Positions 36,941 to 45,457 of a stretch of DNA of 64,000 bases are shown here, in pieces; positions within the stretch are counted from its first letter, which is position 1, and the number at the start of each line of letters is the position of its first letter. The stretch spans positions 1,054,001-1,118,000 of the forward strand of contig NZ_CP046051.1 of the NCBI RefSeq assembly GCF_013315815.1, written 5' to 3'. This DNA comes from Caproicibacterium lactatifermentans (GTDB lineage Bacteria > Bacillota > Clostridia > Oscillospirales > Acutalibacteraceae). A model generated the notes under the pieces. The model saw only the letters and a list, made by a program, of their open reading frames with translations, was not told the origin of the DNA and did not search any database. A program made the position numbers and the translations under genes.

Positions 36941-38470
36941 TTACCGCCGCTCCCAGTACTTGCGGTCAAGGCTGCGGTATTGTACCGACTCGGCGGCGTG
37001 CTCCGCTTCAATATCTTTAGAGCCTGCAAGGTCAGCTATTGTGCGTGCTACCTTCAGCACACGGTCATAGGCTCTGGCCGACAAGCCTAGCTTCTCAAAC
37101 GCTGCCTTCAGCAGCGCTTTACCAGCAGGGGAAAGGCGGCAGGCATCATTTAGAATGTCCGGTGTGATGCGTGCGTTGCAGGTGATGTTTGTGCCCTTAA
37201 AGCGCTCGTTCTGCACCGCACGCGCCGCGTTTACGCGCTTTCTTATCTCGGCGCTGGGTTCTGCCTTCTGTTCACCTGACAGCGATTCAAAATCAACTGG
37301 CGGCACTTCTATGTGCAGGTCAAGCCGGTCTAGCAGGGGGCCGCTTACACGATTGAGGTAGCGATTTACCTGGTCTGGCTTGCAGGTACACTTGCGTGTG
37401 GGATGTCCGAAATAACCACAGGGGCAGGGGTTCATCGCAGCCACGAGCATAACGGAACAGGGGTACGTCACCGTGCCGCTGACACGCGAAATTGTCACCA
37501 CGCCATCCTCAATCGGCTGCCGCAAAACTTCCATCGTGCTCCTTGCAAATTCCGGTAATTCATCTAAAAACAGCACACCGTTATGTGCAAGGGAAAGTTC
37601 TCCTGGCCGCGGAATAGAACCACCTCCAGATAATCCAGAGGGTGAAATTGTATGATGAGGCGCCCGAAAAGGACGAGAACTAATTAGAGATGTCTCATGC
37701 GGCAGAGCACCTGCTATGGAATGGATTTTCGTCGTTTCCATTCTTTCCGATAAAGTCATATCCGGCAAAATGGACGGCAGGCGCTTTGCCAGCATACTTT
37801 TGCCAGAACCAGGCGGACCAATTAGCAAAACATTATGTCCACCTGCAGCAGCAATCTCAAGTCCGCGTTTAGACTGTACCTGACCACGCACATCAGCAAA
37901 ATCCAAAGTGTGGTCAAAAGCGTCCAACTGAACCGGAGCAGGCTTTGCTGGCATAATTTCCTTGCGTCCGGCCAAAAAGCTGATCAGTTCCATAACATTA
38001 TGTATCGGAAACGCCGAGATTCCCGCTACAGCCGCCGCTTCTGCTGCATTTTCTGCCGGAAGAAAAATACGCTGAAAACCGCTTTCCTGCGCCCCGATGG
38101 TCATGGGCAAGACGCCCCTGACAGGACGCAAAGTTCCGCCAAGAGAAAGCTCTCCTAAAAAAGCGCAGCCCTCCAAATTTGCCGACATCTGTCCAGAAGC
38201 ACACAGTAGGCTGATAAACAGGGGAAGGTCATAAATTGGCCCTTCCTTGCGCTTATCAGCAGGGGCTAAATTGACTGTAATTTTTCCTTCTGGGAAAGTA
38301 TATCCACAATTTTTCACTGCTGACCGCACACGGTCTCTAGATTCTTTTACAGCAGCGTCCGGCAGTCCAACAATATCAAAAGAGGGAAGTGCCCGGGAAA
38401 TATCCGATTCTACTAAAACCGGAAAAGCGTCCATTCCATACAATCCCATACTATATACCTGCGAAACCAT
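36941..38470 (-). CDS. comM: YifB/ComM family Mg-chelatase-like AAA+ ATPase
   Basis: 509 codons. An N-terminal Lon-protease-like domain (VESDISRALPSFDIVGLPDA, then AVKESRDRVRSA; ITVNLAPADKRKEGPIYDLP) precedes an AAA+ core: Walker A GPPGSGKSMLAKRLP near residue 217, Walker B GVLFLDELPEF, and a Cys-containing PCGYFGHPTRKCTC. The C-terminal domain ends with RAYDRVLKVARTIADL. ComM helicases promote branch migration during natural transformation in some bacteria; the role in Clostridia is not established. Transcribed leftward from a start near the sigma-factor promoter region. Confidence 0.93.
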   Translation of the reverse strand: MVSQVYSMGLYGMDAFPVLVESDISRALPSFDIVGLPDAAVKESRDRVRSAVKNCGYTFPEGKITVNLAPADKRKEGPIYDLPLFISLLCASGQMSANLEGCAFLGELSLGGTLRPVRGVLPMTIGAQESGFQRIFLPAENAAEAAAVAGISAFPIHNVMELISFLAGRKEIMPAKPAPVQLDAFDHTLDFADVRGQVQSKRGLEIAAAGGHNVLLIGPPGSGKSMLAKRLPSILPDMTLSERMETTKIHSIAGALPHETSLISSRPFRAPHHTISPSGLSGGGSIPRPGELSLAHNGVLFLDELPEFARSTMEVLRQPIEDGVVTISRVSGTVTYPCSVMLVAAMNPCPCGYFGHPTRKCTCKPDQVNRYLNRVSGPLLDRLDLHIEVPPVDFESLSGEQKAEPSAEIRKRVNAARAVQNERFKGTNITCNARITPDILNDACRLSPAGKALLKAAFEKLGLSARAYDRVLKVARTIADLAGSKDIEAEHAAESVQYRSLDRKYWERR

Positions 38471-38617
38471 AACATACCTCCCTGTGGTTTTACGGTTTTT
38501 ATCTGCTATTGCAATCTTTCACTATCATTTTATTAGTTATTATACGACATTTTTTGTAAAAATGTTATTTTTTTATATGTTCGCTTTTTCTTAGGATTCC
38601 TGTATTGCTTCGTTCCC

Positions 38618-38646
38618 TTGACTTCCCACTATGGATGCTGTAAAAT
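38618..38646 (+). promoter_or_regulatory. Promoter of the SigH-like gene
   Basis: TTGACT (38618-38623), 17-nt spacer, TAAAAT (38641-38646), about 32 nt before the ATG at 38678. The 38471-38617 part of the gap is AT-rich with no other clear element. Confidence 0.75.
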
Positions 38647-38677
38647 AAGCGTAAAGTACTTGGATAGGCGGTCTGTA

Positions 38678-39277
38678 ATGATTGATAAGGCGAAATCCGA
38701 GAAAAAAAGATTATCTGCATATACAGATGCACAGCTTTCTTCTCTTATAAAAGAAGGAAATTCAGATGCTTTTGTGGAATTAACCGCACGGTATGTGGAG
38801 CTGATTCGTGCAAAATCCGCTCCTTTTCATGGTACTTTCCTAGACCATGATGATTTTTACCAGGAAGGCTTATGGGGACTGTATACGGCGGCCTGTACCT
38901 ATCGTACAGACAAGGGAAGCCGCTTTTCTACCTATGCCAGCATTTGCATACATAATCGCATTTTAATGGCATACCGAAACGCAAAATGTGGGCGTAATCA
39001 GCCTCTGGATGGGTTTGTTTCTCTCAATGAGGAAATCAATCTTTCCGCGTCAGATACTGCAAACCCAGAGGCCCAGTATTTATCAAAAGAACGTCTGCAG
39101 CAAGTACATTTTGCAATACAGAATATGCTGACCGAAATGGAACAAAAGACTTTGCATCTCTACTTAAATGGATGCAGCTATGCGGAGATTGCACAGAAAA
39201 TGCAAATCACGCAAAAGGCTGCAGACAATGCACTGCAACGGGTACGTCAGAAATTAAGAAAGCATTCTGAATTTTAA
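38678..39277 (+). CDS. Sigma-70 family RNA polymerase sigma factor, SigH-like
   Basis: 199 codons. Region 2 is seen as ELTARYVELIRAKSAPFHGT, HDDFYQEGLWGLYTAACTY and RFSTYASICIHNRILMA. Region 4 is EMEQKTLHLYLNGCSYAEIA with a helix-turn-helix ending AADNALQRVRQKLRKH. There is no region 1.1 or 3. Overall it is closest in style to sporulation SigH/ECF-like factors, but it is shorter in the linker, so the symbol is withheld. An in-frame upstream ATG at 38618 falls in the promoter; ATG 38678 has a moderate AGGCGGT site. Confidence 0.8.
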   Translation: MIDKAKSEKKRLSAYTDAQLSSLIKEGNSDAFVELTARYVELIRAKSAPFHGTFLDHDDFYQEGLWGLYTAACTYRTDKGSRFSTYASICIHNRILMAYRNAKCGRNQPLDGFVSLNEEINLSASDTANPEAQYLSKERLQQVHFAIQNMLTEMEQKTLHLYLNGCSYAEIAQKMQITQKAADNALQRVRQKLRKHSEF

Positions 39278-39315
39278 ATATTCATTGTTGAACGAAATAT
39301 TATGAGGATTTTCTT

Positions 39316-39591
39316 ATGTATGAAGATAAAGTACTAATCTGCAAGGATTGTGGAAAAGAATTTGTTTTTACTGCAGCGGAACAAGAATTTTACGCAGCTA
39401 AAGGTTTCACCAATGAACCTAAGCGCTGTAAAGAATGCCGTGAAAAGCGCAGAAATAATGCACAGGCATCATGCAAATTGTACCCGGCTGTATGTGCAAA
39501 CTGCGGAAAAGAAACACAAGTGCCTTTTCAGCCTCATGAGGGCCGACTTGTTTACTGTAAAGAATGTTTTGAAAAAATGCGGAAAAAATGA
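39316..39591 (+). CDS. Zinc-ribbon protein with four CxxC pairs
   Basis: 91 codons. The CxxC pairs lie in LICKDCGKEF, PKRCKECREK, AVCANCGKE and VYCKECFEK, forming two probable zinc ribbons. The first half resembles the zinc-ribbon domain described as 'trcl', with FYAAKGFTNEPKRC. Function unknown; a nucleic-acid or protein-binding adaptor is plausible. It follows the sigma-factor gene by 38 nt and is closed by a terminator. Confidence 0.75.
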   Translation: MYEDKVLICKDCGKEFVFTAAEQEFYAAKGFTNEPKRCKECREKRRNNAQASCKLYPAVCANCGKETQVPFQPHEGRLVYCKECFEKMRKK

Positions 39592-39613
39592 AGTCGTTCC
39601 AATGTGCGTTTTT

Positions 39614-39641
39614 GCCTCGGGAACTTTCCCGGGGCTTTTTT
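39614..39641 (+). terminator. Intrinsic terminator after the zinc-ribbon gene
   Basis: GCCTCGGGA (39614-39622) pairs with TCCCGGGGC (39627-39635), then six T. Confidence 0.85.
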
Positions 39642-39660
39642 AAAACAAGGAGGATGAAAA

Positions 39661-39900
39661 ATGGTCGTAACGAAAGATTCTATTATCGGTGACATCTTGG
39701 ACGCAGACAATTCAACCGTTCCTTATTTCCTACAAATGGGTATGTATTGTCTTGGCTGTCCTGCTTCCCGCGGCGAAACATTGGCGCAGGCATGCGCCGT
39801 CCACGGCGTAGATGTGCAGGAACTGGTCCAGGTCTTAAATCAGCATCTGTCCGGTAAAGAACCGGCAGATACAAATGACGCGGAAAACACAGAACAATAA
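39661..39900 (+). CDS. DUF1858 domain protein (disulphide-associated)
   Basis: 79 codons. The single domain begins VTKDSIIGDILDADNSTVPY and holds the CxxC motif YCLGCPASRGETLAQAC, as in the DUF1858 family linked to redox and hybrid-cluster proteins. The C-terminal ~15 residues are acidic and low complexity. Cytoplasmic; role unknown. AAGGAGGATG precedes the ATG. Confidence 0.85.
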   Translation: MVVTKDSIIGDILDADNSTVPYFLQMGMYCLGCPASRGETLAQACAVHGVDVQELVQVLNQHLSGKEPADTNDAENTEQ

Positions 39901-39910
39901 AAACTGACTT

Positions 39911-39950
39911 TACCGTCCGGTATTTCATTTGTTTCCGGGCGGTATTCCTT
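39911..39950 (+). terminator. Probable terminator after the DUF1858 gene
   Basis: TACCGTCCGG (39911-39920) pairs with CCGGGCGGTA (39935-39944), followed by TTCCTTTT. The T-run is interrupted, so readthrough into trmK is likely. Confidence 0.6.
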
Positions 39951-39963
39951 TTGGAGCCTAAGC

Positions 39964-40653
39964 ATGAAAGAATCTGATATTCATCTGGGAGAGCGGCTGC
40001 ACCTTTGTGCCTCTTTTGTACGGGAGGGCACGCGTTTGTGTGATGTGGGAACGGACCACGCCTACCTGCCCATCTGGCTAGCCCTGCATAACCGCATCAT
40101 TTCTGCACTTGCCTGTGACGTGCGGGAAGGACCTTTGTCCACCGCCAAATCAAATATTTCACGCTTCCATCTGCAGAAACTGATCACGCCGCGTCTTTCG
40201 GACGGGCTGCGCGCTGTTCAGTCGCAGGAAGTGGAGGACATTGTCATTGCCGGAATGGGCGGAGATTTGATTGCCAGAATCGTTACGGAAACTCCTTGGC
40301 TGTATCATCCGGAAAAGCTTTTGATTCTGCAGCCAATGACAAAGCCATCTCATCTGCGCGCCGCAATGGCAGGGCGGGGATTCACCCTTTTACAGGAAGA
40401 AGCCGTTTACGATGAGCACAGAGTCTATACAGTGATGAAATATCGATACCTCCCACGGGAATGTAAAGAAACGGATTCCGTACAAATTTATACAGGTGCA
40501 CTTACGGGAAAAAACGCAGCAGAACGGGAGTATCTGCTGCGGCAGAGCCACTATCTGCAACAAAAGCTGTTTGGTTTACTGCGCGGCGGGGACTCGCCAC
40601 AGACAAAAGTCCTAGTGGACGCACTGCAAAAAATAGAAGATATGTGCCTTTGA
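39964..40653 (+). CDS. trmK: tRNA (adenine(22)-N1)-methyltransferase
   Basis: 229 codons. SAM-binding core with LGERLHLCASFVREGTRLCD and DVGTDHAYLPIWLA, then ADV-like ACDVREGPLSTAKSN, and IVIAGMGGDLIARI. This is the TrmK (YqfN) family, which methylates A22 in tRNA. It pairs with a Nif3-like gene downstream (21 nt), the usual Firmicutes neighbour. Confidence 0.93.
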   Translation: MKESDIHLGERLHLCASFVREGTRLCDVGTDHAYLPIWLALHNRIISALACDVREGPLSTAKSNISRFHLQKLITPRLSDGLRAVQSQEVEDIVIAGMGGDLIARIVTETPWLYHPEKLLILQPMTKPSHLRAAMAGRGFTLLQEEAVYDEHRVYTVMKYRYLPRECKETDSVQIYTGALTGKNAAEREYLLRQSHYLQQKLFGLLRGGDSPQTKVLVDALQKIEDMCL

Positions 40654-40674
40654 AAACGGAAAGGAAGTGAAAAC

Positions 40675-41445
40675 ATGACGACAAGCGGAGATATTTATAA
40701 TTTTATTGATTCTTTTGCCCCTTTTCAGTCGGCTATGGATTTTGATAATCCTGGATTATTGGTAGGGGACAGAAATACGCCAGTGCAGACTGTACTGTTT
40801 GCACTGGATATTACCCCTGCGGTTGTAGAAGAAGCCAAGAATCGACGTGCCCAATTAATTGTCAGTCATCATCCTGTCATTTTTAATCCCCTTCGTCAGT
40901 TGAAAAAGGGGTCTGCACCTTATCTGCTGGCGCAGTATGGAATCGACGCCATCTGTGCCCACACAAACCTTGACATGGCAGAAGGCGGCGTAAACACCGC
41001 ATTGGCCAGCCAGTTGCAGCTAAAAAACGTACATACGCTAAAAGAATACCGGCCCGGATTTTCAGAGGCTCTGATGGGGGAGCTTGACCACCCGCTTTCC
41101 CCAGCGGCCTTTGCCGCACAGGTAAAACAACAGCTGCATTGTAGTGGCCTGCGCTATACAAATGGCCTGCGCCCAATTCGCATCGTTGGCCTATGCAGCG
41201 GGGGCGGAACAGATTTGCTGTATGATGCGGTTGCTGCCGGATGCGAGGGCTTTGTCACTGGCGAAAGCAAGCATAACCTGCTTTTGGATGCGGAACAGCT
41301 GCAGCTGACGCTAGTGGACGCGGGACATTATGAAACGGAAGTAGTCGTTTTGGAGCCGCTGATACAGCGTATTTCCATACATTTTCCCGCATTAAACTGT
41401 GTAATCAGCCAAACCATGCACAGTCCTGCAGTTTGCATTTCTTAA
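40675..41445 (+). CDS. Nif3-like dinuclear metal centre protein
   Basis: 256 codons. Metal-binding His and Asp residues lie in LIVSHHPVIFNPLRQL, AHTNLDMAEGGVN and the late VTGESKHN and VDAGHYETE. The family (YqfO/YbgI) forms toroidal hexamers and has been linked to GTP cyclohydrolase-like activity or a metal-dependent role, not firmly assigned. It lacks the central insert of longer homologues, consistent with its length. Confidence 0.9.
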   Translation: MTTSGDIYNFIDSFAPFQSAMDFDNPGLLVGDRNTPVQTVLFALDITPAVVEEAKNRRAQLIVSHHPVIFNPLRQLKKGSAPYLLAQYGIDAICAHTNLDMAEGGVNTALASQLQLKNVHTLKEYRPGFSEALMGELDHPLSPAAFAAQVKQQLHCSGLRYTNGLRPIRIVGLCSGGGTDLLYDAVAAGCEGFVTGESKHNLLLDAEQLQLTLVDAGHYETEVVVLEPLIQRISIHFPALNCVISQTMHSPAVCIS

Positions 41446-41479
41446 ACATGTATTTTGATATAGAAGGGAAGGGAGAAGC

Positions 41480-43240
41480 ATGGCCTTAGACGGCGCCTAC
41501 CTGCATCATTTAAAAAAGGAATTGGAAACATCCGTGCTCGGTTGTAAAGTAGACCGCATTTATCAGCCAAACCGCGACGAACTGTTTCTATATATGCGCA
41601 GTCGGGAAGGTACACAAAAGTTGCTGCTTTCTGCACGCGCAAACAGTGCCCGCATCCATTTAGTCAAGCAAACGCCGGAAAACCCAAAATATCCGCCAAT
41701 GCTTTGCATGCTCCTGCGTAAGCGTTTGACAGGTGCACATTTGGTGCAAATTCGTCAGCCCGGCCTTGAGCGTGCATTGCTCCTTGATTTTGATGGGACC
41801 AACGAACTTGGTGACACCATACGGCTCACTTTAGCTATTGAAGTCATGGGGCGCTATAGCAACATTATTTTTATAGATGAGAATGGTAAAATTATAGATG
41901 CTCTAAAACGAGTGGACGCCGAAATGAGCTCGGAACGGCTGGTACTGCCGGGCCTTACCTACCATTTACCACCGCCGCAAAAAAAGCTGTGTTTATTGGA
42001 AGTAGCACCACAACAGATATTGTGTCAAATACAATCCCTCCCTGCAGAAATGCAGCTTCATAAAGCGCTGCTGCACACATTGCAGGGGCTGTCACCGGTC
42101 GTCTGTCGTGAAATTCAGTTCCGCGTTGGGCATGGTGCAGATGTCTTTATTCATCAAATGACACCGGCACAGCAATCAGCTTTGCTGGATATATTATTGC
42201 GGCTACAGGAAATCATTATCAAACAGACCGGTGTTCCTGCTATGGCAGTTGGACCACAAAAGCCATTGGATTTTTCTTTCATACCAATTCAGCAGTATGG
42301 TAACCGTGCAAAGTGTGCCATTAAATCCAGTTTCTCAGAGTTACTGGACTCTTTCTACGGTGACAGGGACCGTATAGAACGTATGCATGTCAAAAGCCAG
42401 GACCTGCTTCGAATCCTTACAACGGCGACCGAGCGCATCAGCCGCAAAATCAACAATCAGCGTGCTGATTTAAAAAAATGCGCCAAACGCGATGAGCTTC
42501 GTATCTGCGGTGACCTATTAAATGCAAATCTTTATCGTATCTCAAAAGGCAGCACGAGCGTACACCTGGAAAATTTCTATGAAGAGGGGCAGCCTTTGGT
42601 AACCATTCAGTTAAACCCGGCGCTATCCCCAAGCCAAAACGCACAAAAATATTATAAGGCTTATCGAAAGGCACGTACTGCAGAGGACATCTTAACCGTG
42701 CAAATCCAAAACGCAGAGGCTGAGCTTGCTTATTTGGATTCCGTATTCGAGGAACTTTCCCGCGCGGAAAAAGAGTGTGATTTAAACGAGATTCGGTCCG
42801 AACTTGCGGAAGAGGGATATATCCGTCGCCCTAAAAATAAGCGGCAGAAAGATATTGCCTCCAAACCGCTGCAGTTCACGACCAGTGACGGTTTTCATGT
42901 GCTGGTTGGCCGCAACAATCGGCAGAATGACCAACTAACGCTGAAACAGGCTCACAAAAATGACATTTGGTTTCACACACAAAAGATTCCGGGTTCCCAT
43001 GTTATTCTTGTGACGGACGGAAAGGCGCCGACAGATAAAGCTATTCTGGAAGCCGCCTGTCTGGCTGCTTATCACAGCCGCGGAAAAAGTGCCACAAAGG
43101 TCCCTGTTGATTATACGCTGGACCGATATGTCAGCAAGCCAAAAGGGGCCAAACCTGGAATGGTTATTTATGTGAATCAAAAAACTTTGTATGTGACACC
43201 CAACACTGCCCTTGTTAAACAGCAGATTCAACAAAACTGA
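41480..43240 (+). CDS. rqcH: Ribosome quality control protein RqcH (NFACT family)
   Basis: 586 codons. An NFACT-N domain (MALDGAYLHHLKKELE, with VDRIYQPNRDELFLYMR and ILLLRKRL-like LCMLLRKRLTGAH), a central coiled coil (about 290-460) and an NFACT-R domain (VLVGRNNRQNDQLTLKQAHK, then NDIWFHTQKIPGSHVIL). RqcH binds stalled 50S subunits and recruits Ala-tRNA to add C-terminal alanine tails. In older annotation it is called a fibronectin-binding protein. GGAAGGGAG precedes the ATG. Confidence 0.94.
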   Translation: MALDGAYLHHLKKELETSVLGCKVDRIYQPNRDELFLYMRSREGTQKLLLSARANSARIHLVKQTPENPKYPPMLCMLLRKRLTGAHLVQIRQPGLERALLLDFDGTNELGDTIRLTLAIEVMGRYSNIIFIDENGKIIDALKRVDAEMSSERLVLPGLTYHLPPPQKKLCLLEVAPQQILCQIQSLPAEMQLHKALLHTLQGLSPVVCREIQFRVGHGADVFIHQMTPAQQSALLDILLRLQEIIIKQTGVPAMAVGPQKPLDFSFIPIQQYGNRAKCAIKSSFSELLDSFYGDRDRIERMHVKSQDLLRILTTATERISRKINNQRADLKKCAKRDELRICGDLLNANLYRISKGSTSVHLENFYEEGQPLVTIQLNPALSPSQNAQKYYKAYRKARTAEDILTVQIQNAEAELAYLDSVFEELSRAEKECDLNEIRSELAEEGYIRRPKNKRQKDIASKPLQFTTSDGFHVLVGRNNRQNDQLTLKQAHKNDIWFHTQKIPGSHVILVTDGKAPTDKAILEAACLAAYHSRGKSATKVPVDYTLDRYVSKPKGAKPGMVIYVNQKTLYVTPNTALVKQQIQQN

Positions 43241-43259
43241 AACAGCAGGGAGTATATCT

Positions 43260-44468
43260 ATGAAAAAGCTAATGATACTTCTTGACCATAACCCAGCAGA
43301 GGAGGGGGCCTTGCCTTTCCTGTTGCCGGAGCTGGCTGCTGAACAGCAGCGTTTCTCTGTTTCCTTGTTCTCTTCCAGCAGGATGGATGGGCTGGATTTA
43401 TGCGGGCTGCCTATATCTTCTTTTTGCCAGAAGAAAAGAGGAAACCGGTTGCTTTATTTTTTGCCAAACCGGACAAAGACAATTTATCGTCGGCTTTTAA
43501 AGGAAAACAATACATCAGGTTCACAAAAACAGTCCGAAGAAGACATTCGCCAATTTTTGTTTCAGTCAGAAATGCTGCGCCGATGGCTGGAAAAGAAAGG
43601 TACCTTTTCTTCATGGGAGAATTGCGTTTACTATACATATTGGTATGGAATCGGGGCAATGGCACTTGTATTGGAAAAGCTACGATTTCCAAATTTAAAA
43701 ATTGCAACGCGCGTGCAGGAATCCGACTTTGCTATGGCTAACTGTTTTTTTCAGCAGCGGATGTTTCCTTATCTCAATCTGATTGCTTTTTCTTTCCGCG
43801 GCAGTCGGGACATATTCTGCCAAGAAAGAAATATTAAAAAAAGAGGAAACATTAAAATTTCTTATATGGGTGTACCGGACCGCGGATTGAATCCGCCCGG
43901 TAAAAAAGGTACACCTTTGCAGCTTTTATCAGAGGACTACACTGAAAATGCAGAGCTGCATCTGCAGAAAATCGCACAAGCTTTAGCTTCCATAGACTTT
44001 CCGATACACTGGTGTCACTGCGGTTTAGATGCGGATATTTTGGAGCAACAAGAAAAAACATGTCGCTCTTTTTTGTCTGATACGGACAATGTTGTATGGA
44101 AAACAAAATGTTTTCACTCGGGGGAAGAACGGTCTGCCTATTTCCAAACGCATTCGATTGATTTGTACTTAACCTTTCCTCAAAATGAAAAGCAAGCTAT
44201 ACTTGTAATAGAAGCCTGTTCTTATGGTATACCAACAATCGCTGCTTCTACATTAAACTTTATCACGGAAATCATCAATCCAGGTATTGGCTATCTGCTG
44301 CCCGCCAAACCTGAAAGCCAACAGATTGCACAGGTCTTACAAGACTATCACCGTGCTTCATTTACCATGCAGGCAAGTCTTCGCTTAAATGCACGTCAAA
44401 TATGGTTTAATTCATTTAACAGTAAAAAGAATGACGAGAAATTCGCAAAAGCACTTTTTAGTTTATAA
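43260..44468 (+). CDS. Glycosyltransferase-like protein (GT4-type C terminus)
   Basis: 402 codons. The C-terminal half shows a GT-B pattern: IHWCHCGLD-like sugar-nucleotide region, then VIEACSYGIPTIAASTLNF with the E-x7-E signature used by GT4 enzymes. The N-terminal half (LDHNPAEEGALPFLLPELA) is weakly conserved. No membrane segment or signal peptide is seen. The substrate is unknown. The ATG at 43260 has CAGGGAG upstream; in-frame codons back to 43212 overlap rqcH. It starts 19 nt after rqcH, so it may be co-transcribed, an unusual pairing. Confidence 0.75.
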   Translation: MKKLMILLDHNPAEEGALPFLLPELAAEQQRFSVSLFSSSRMDGLDLCGLPISSFCQKKRGNRLLYFLPNRTKTIYRRLLKENNTSGSQKQSEEDIRQFLFQSEMLRRWLEKKGTFSSWENCVYYTYWYGIGAMALVLEKLRFPNLKIATRVQESDFAMANCFFQQRMFPYLNLIAFSFRGSRDIFCQERNIKKRGNIKISYMGVPDRGLNPPGKKGTPLQLLSEDYTENAELHLQKIAQALASIDFPIHWCHCGLDADILEQQEKTCRSFLSDTDNVVWKTKCFHSGEERSAYFQTHSIDLYLTFPQNEKQAILVIEACSYGIPTIAASTLNFITEIINPGIGYLLPAKPESQQIAQVLQDYHRASFTMQASLRLNARQIWFNSFNSKKNDEKFAKALFSL

Positions 44469-44498
44469 GTTATAAAAGGGCAAAAGGGGGACCTCACT

Positions 44499-44909
44499 TT
44501 GGCAGAAGAGAATACACCCGAACGCAAGTCAGAATTGGATGAAGCCAATCAGCTGAAAGATGAAATCATGCAGGGCCTGCAAGTCGGTGAGCCCGCAGAG
44601 CGGATCCTGTTAAAAGCAGTCCATGCATTGGCGCTCATGGACAATGACAGTGTTTCTTATGAAGAAGCCAAACGTACGTTAATTGCCATCTATGGCGACA
44701 CGCTGGGACAAAAAGTTCCGTTGGAAATAGAACTTGAAGAATTCACAAAACGTTTGAAAAAAATCAAAGTTTTTTATCAAAAAGCTAAAGCCAATGAAAG
44801 CGAAGAACCGGATACACTAGCCCGCGCACTCAATTCTATTCGTGCGCATGAAAGACGGATTGATTACCTAAAGGACCGGCTCAGTAAACAGAAAAGCAAA
44901 AAAAATTGA
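44499..44909 (+). CDS. Small charged helical protein, unknown function
   Basis: 136 codons. Predicted all-helical, with heptad-like regions near 95-130 (ARALNSIRAHERRIDYLKDR) and many Glu/Lys. No Cys, no membrane segment. I do not recognise a family. TTG start with AAAGGGGG about 8 nt upstream. It follows the glycosyltransferase by 30 nt and ends in a perfect terminator stem. Confidence 0.65.
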   Translation: MAEENTPERKSELDEANQLKDEIMQGLQVGEPAERILLKAVHALALMDNDSVSYEEAKRTLIAIYGDTLGQKVPLEIELEEFTKRLKKIKVFYQKAKANESEEPDTLARALNSIRAHERRIDYLKDRLSKQKSKKN

Positions 44910-44967
44910 AGATACATTTCAGCCCTTTCTTTACGAAAAAGAGGAGATGAAATGTATCTTCCTTTTT
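44908..44967. terminator. Long bidirectional terminator
   Basis: GAAGATACATTTCA (44908-44921) pairs perfectly with TGAAATGTATCTTC (44948-44961), then CTTTTT on the plus strand. The A-rich 5' flank gives a T-run on the minus strand, so it may also end the asd operon. Confidence 0.85.
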
Positions 44968-44983
44968 AATGAATCCTTTGTTT

Positions 44984-45442
44984 TCAGTCAAGTGCTTTTT
45001 GCAGGGCCTCTAAAGTGGTACCAAAGTCCGCTTCCGTTATCAGCACCGAAATATCCACATCAGAAGTGGTCACAATTCGTATATCAGTATTCACTGTAGA
45101 AATGGCGGCAAATACTTTTGCGGCAACACCAGGTGTGTTCACCATGTTCTGGTCAAAAACATTAATTTTACAGTTACCACTGCTGACAATCGTTTTTATC
45201 TTCGATTTTTTCTGCAGGGAAGAGGTAAACTTTAAAATTTTCCCAAGGTCTTCATCATTGATTGTAAAAGAAACTGCTGTACTGGAGCCGTGATTCGGTG
45301 AAAGCGAAATCATGTCAACGTTTACTCCAAGCTCAGAAATTTTCACAAACACATTTGCCAGAAAAGCCGGATTTGCTGGACAGTTTTGCAGTGTAACCAG
45401 TGTGATTTCACTGGTCGTTTGAATTGTTTGTTTTGCTGCCAT
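44984..45442 (-). CDS. Stand-alone tandem ACT-domain protein, aspartokinase-regulatory-like
   Basis: 152 codons, two ACT domains and nothing else. The first covers about 12-80 (TLQNCPANPAFLANVFVKIS, VNVDMISLSPNHGSST), the second about 85-150 (KINVFDQNMVNTPGVAAKVF, DIRIVTTSDVDISVLI). The pattern matches the C-terminal regulatory ACT pair of aspartate kinases, where lysine or threonine binds. As the last gene after asd-dapA-dapB it may act in trans on an aspartokinase encoded elsewhere; this is inference. The ATG at 45442 has AAGGAG upstream; the GTG at 45454 abuts that site. Confidence 0.85.
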   Translation of the reverse strand: MAAKQTIQTTSEITLVTLQNCPANPAFLANVFVKISELGVNVDMISLSPNHGSSTAVSFTINDEDLGKILKFTSSLQKKSKIKTIVSSGNCKINVFDQNMVNTPGVAAKVFAAISTVNTDIRIVTTSDVDISVLITEADFGTTLEALQKALD

Positions 45443-45457
45443 CTCTACTTTCACTCC

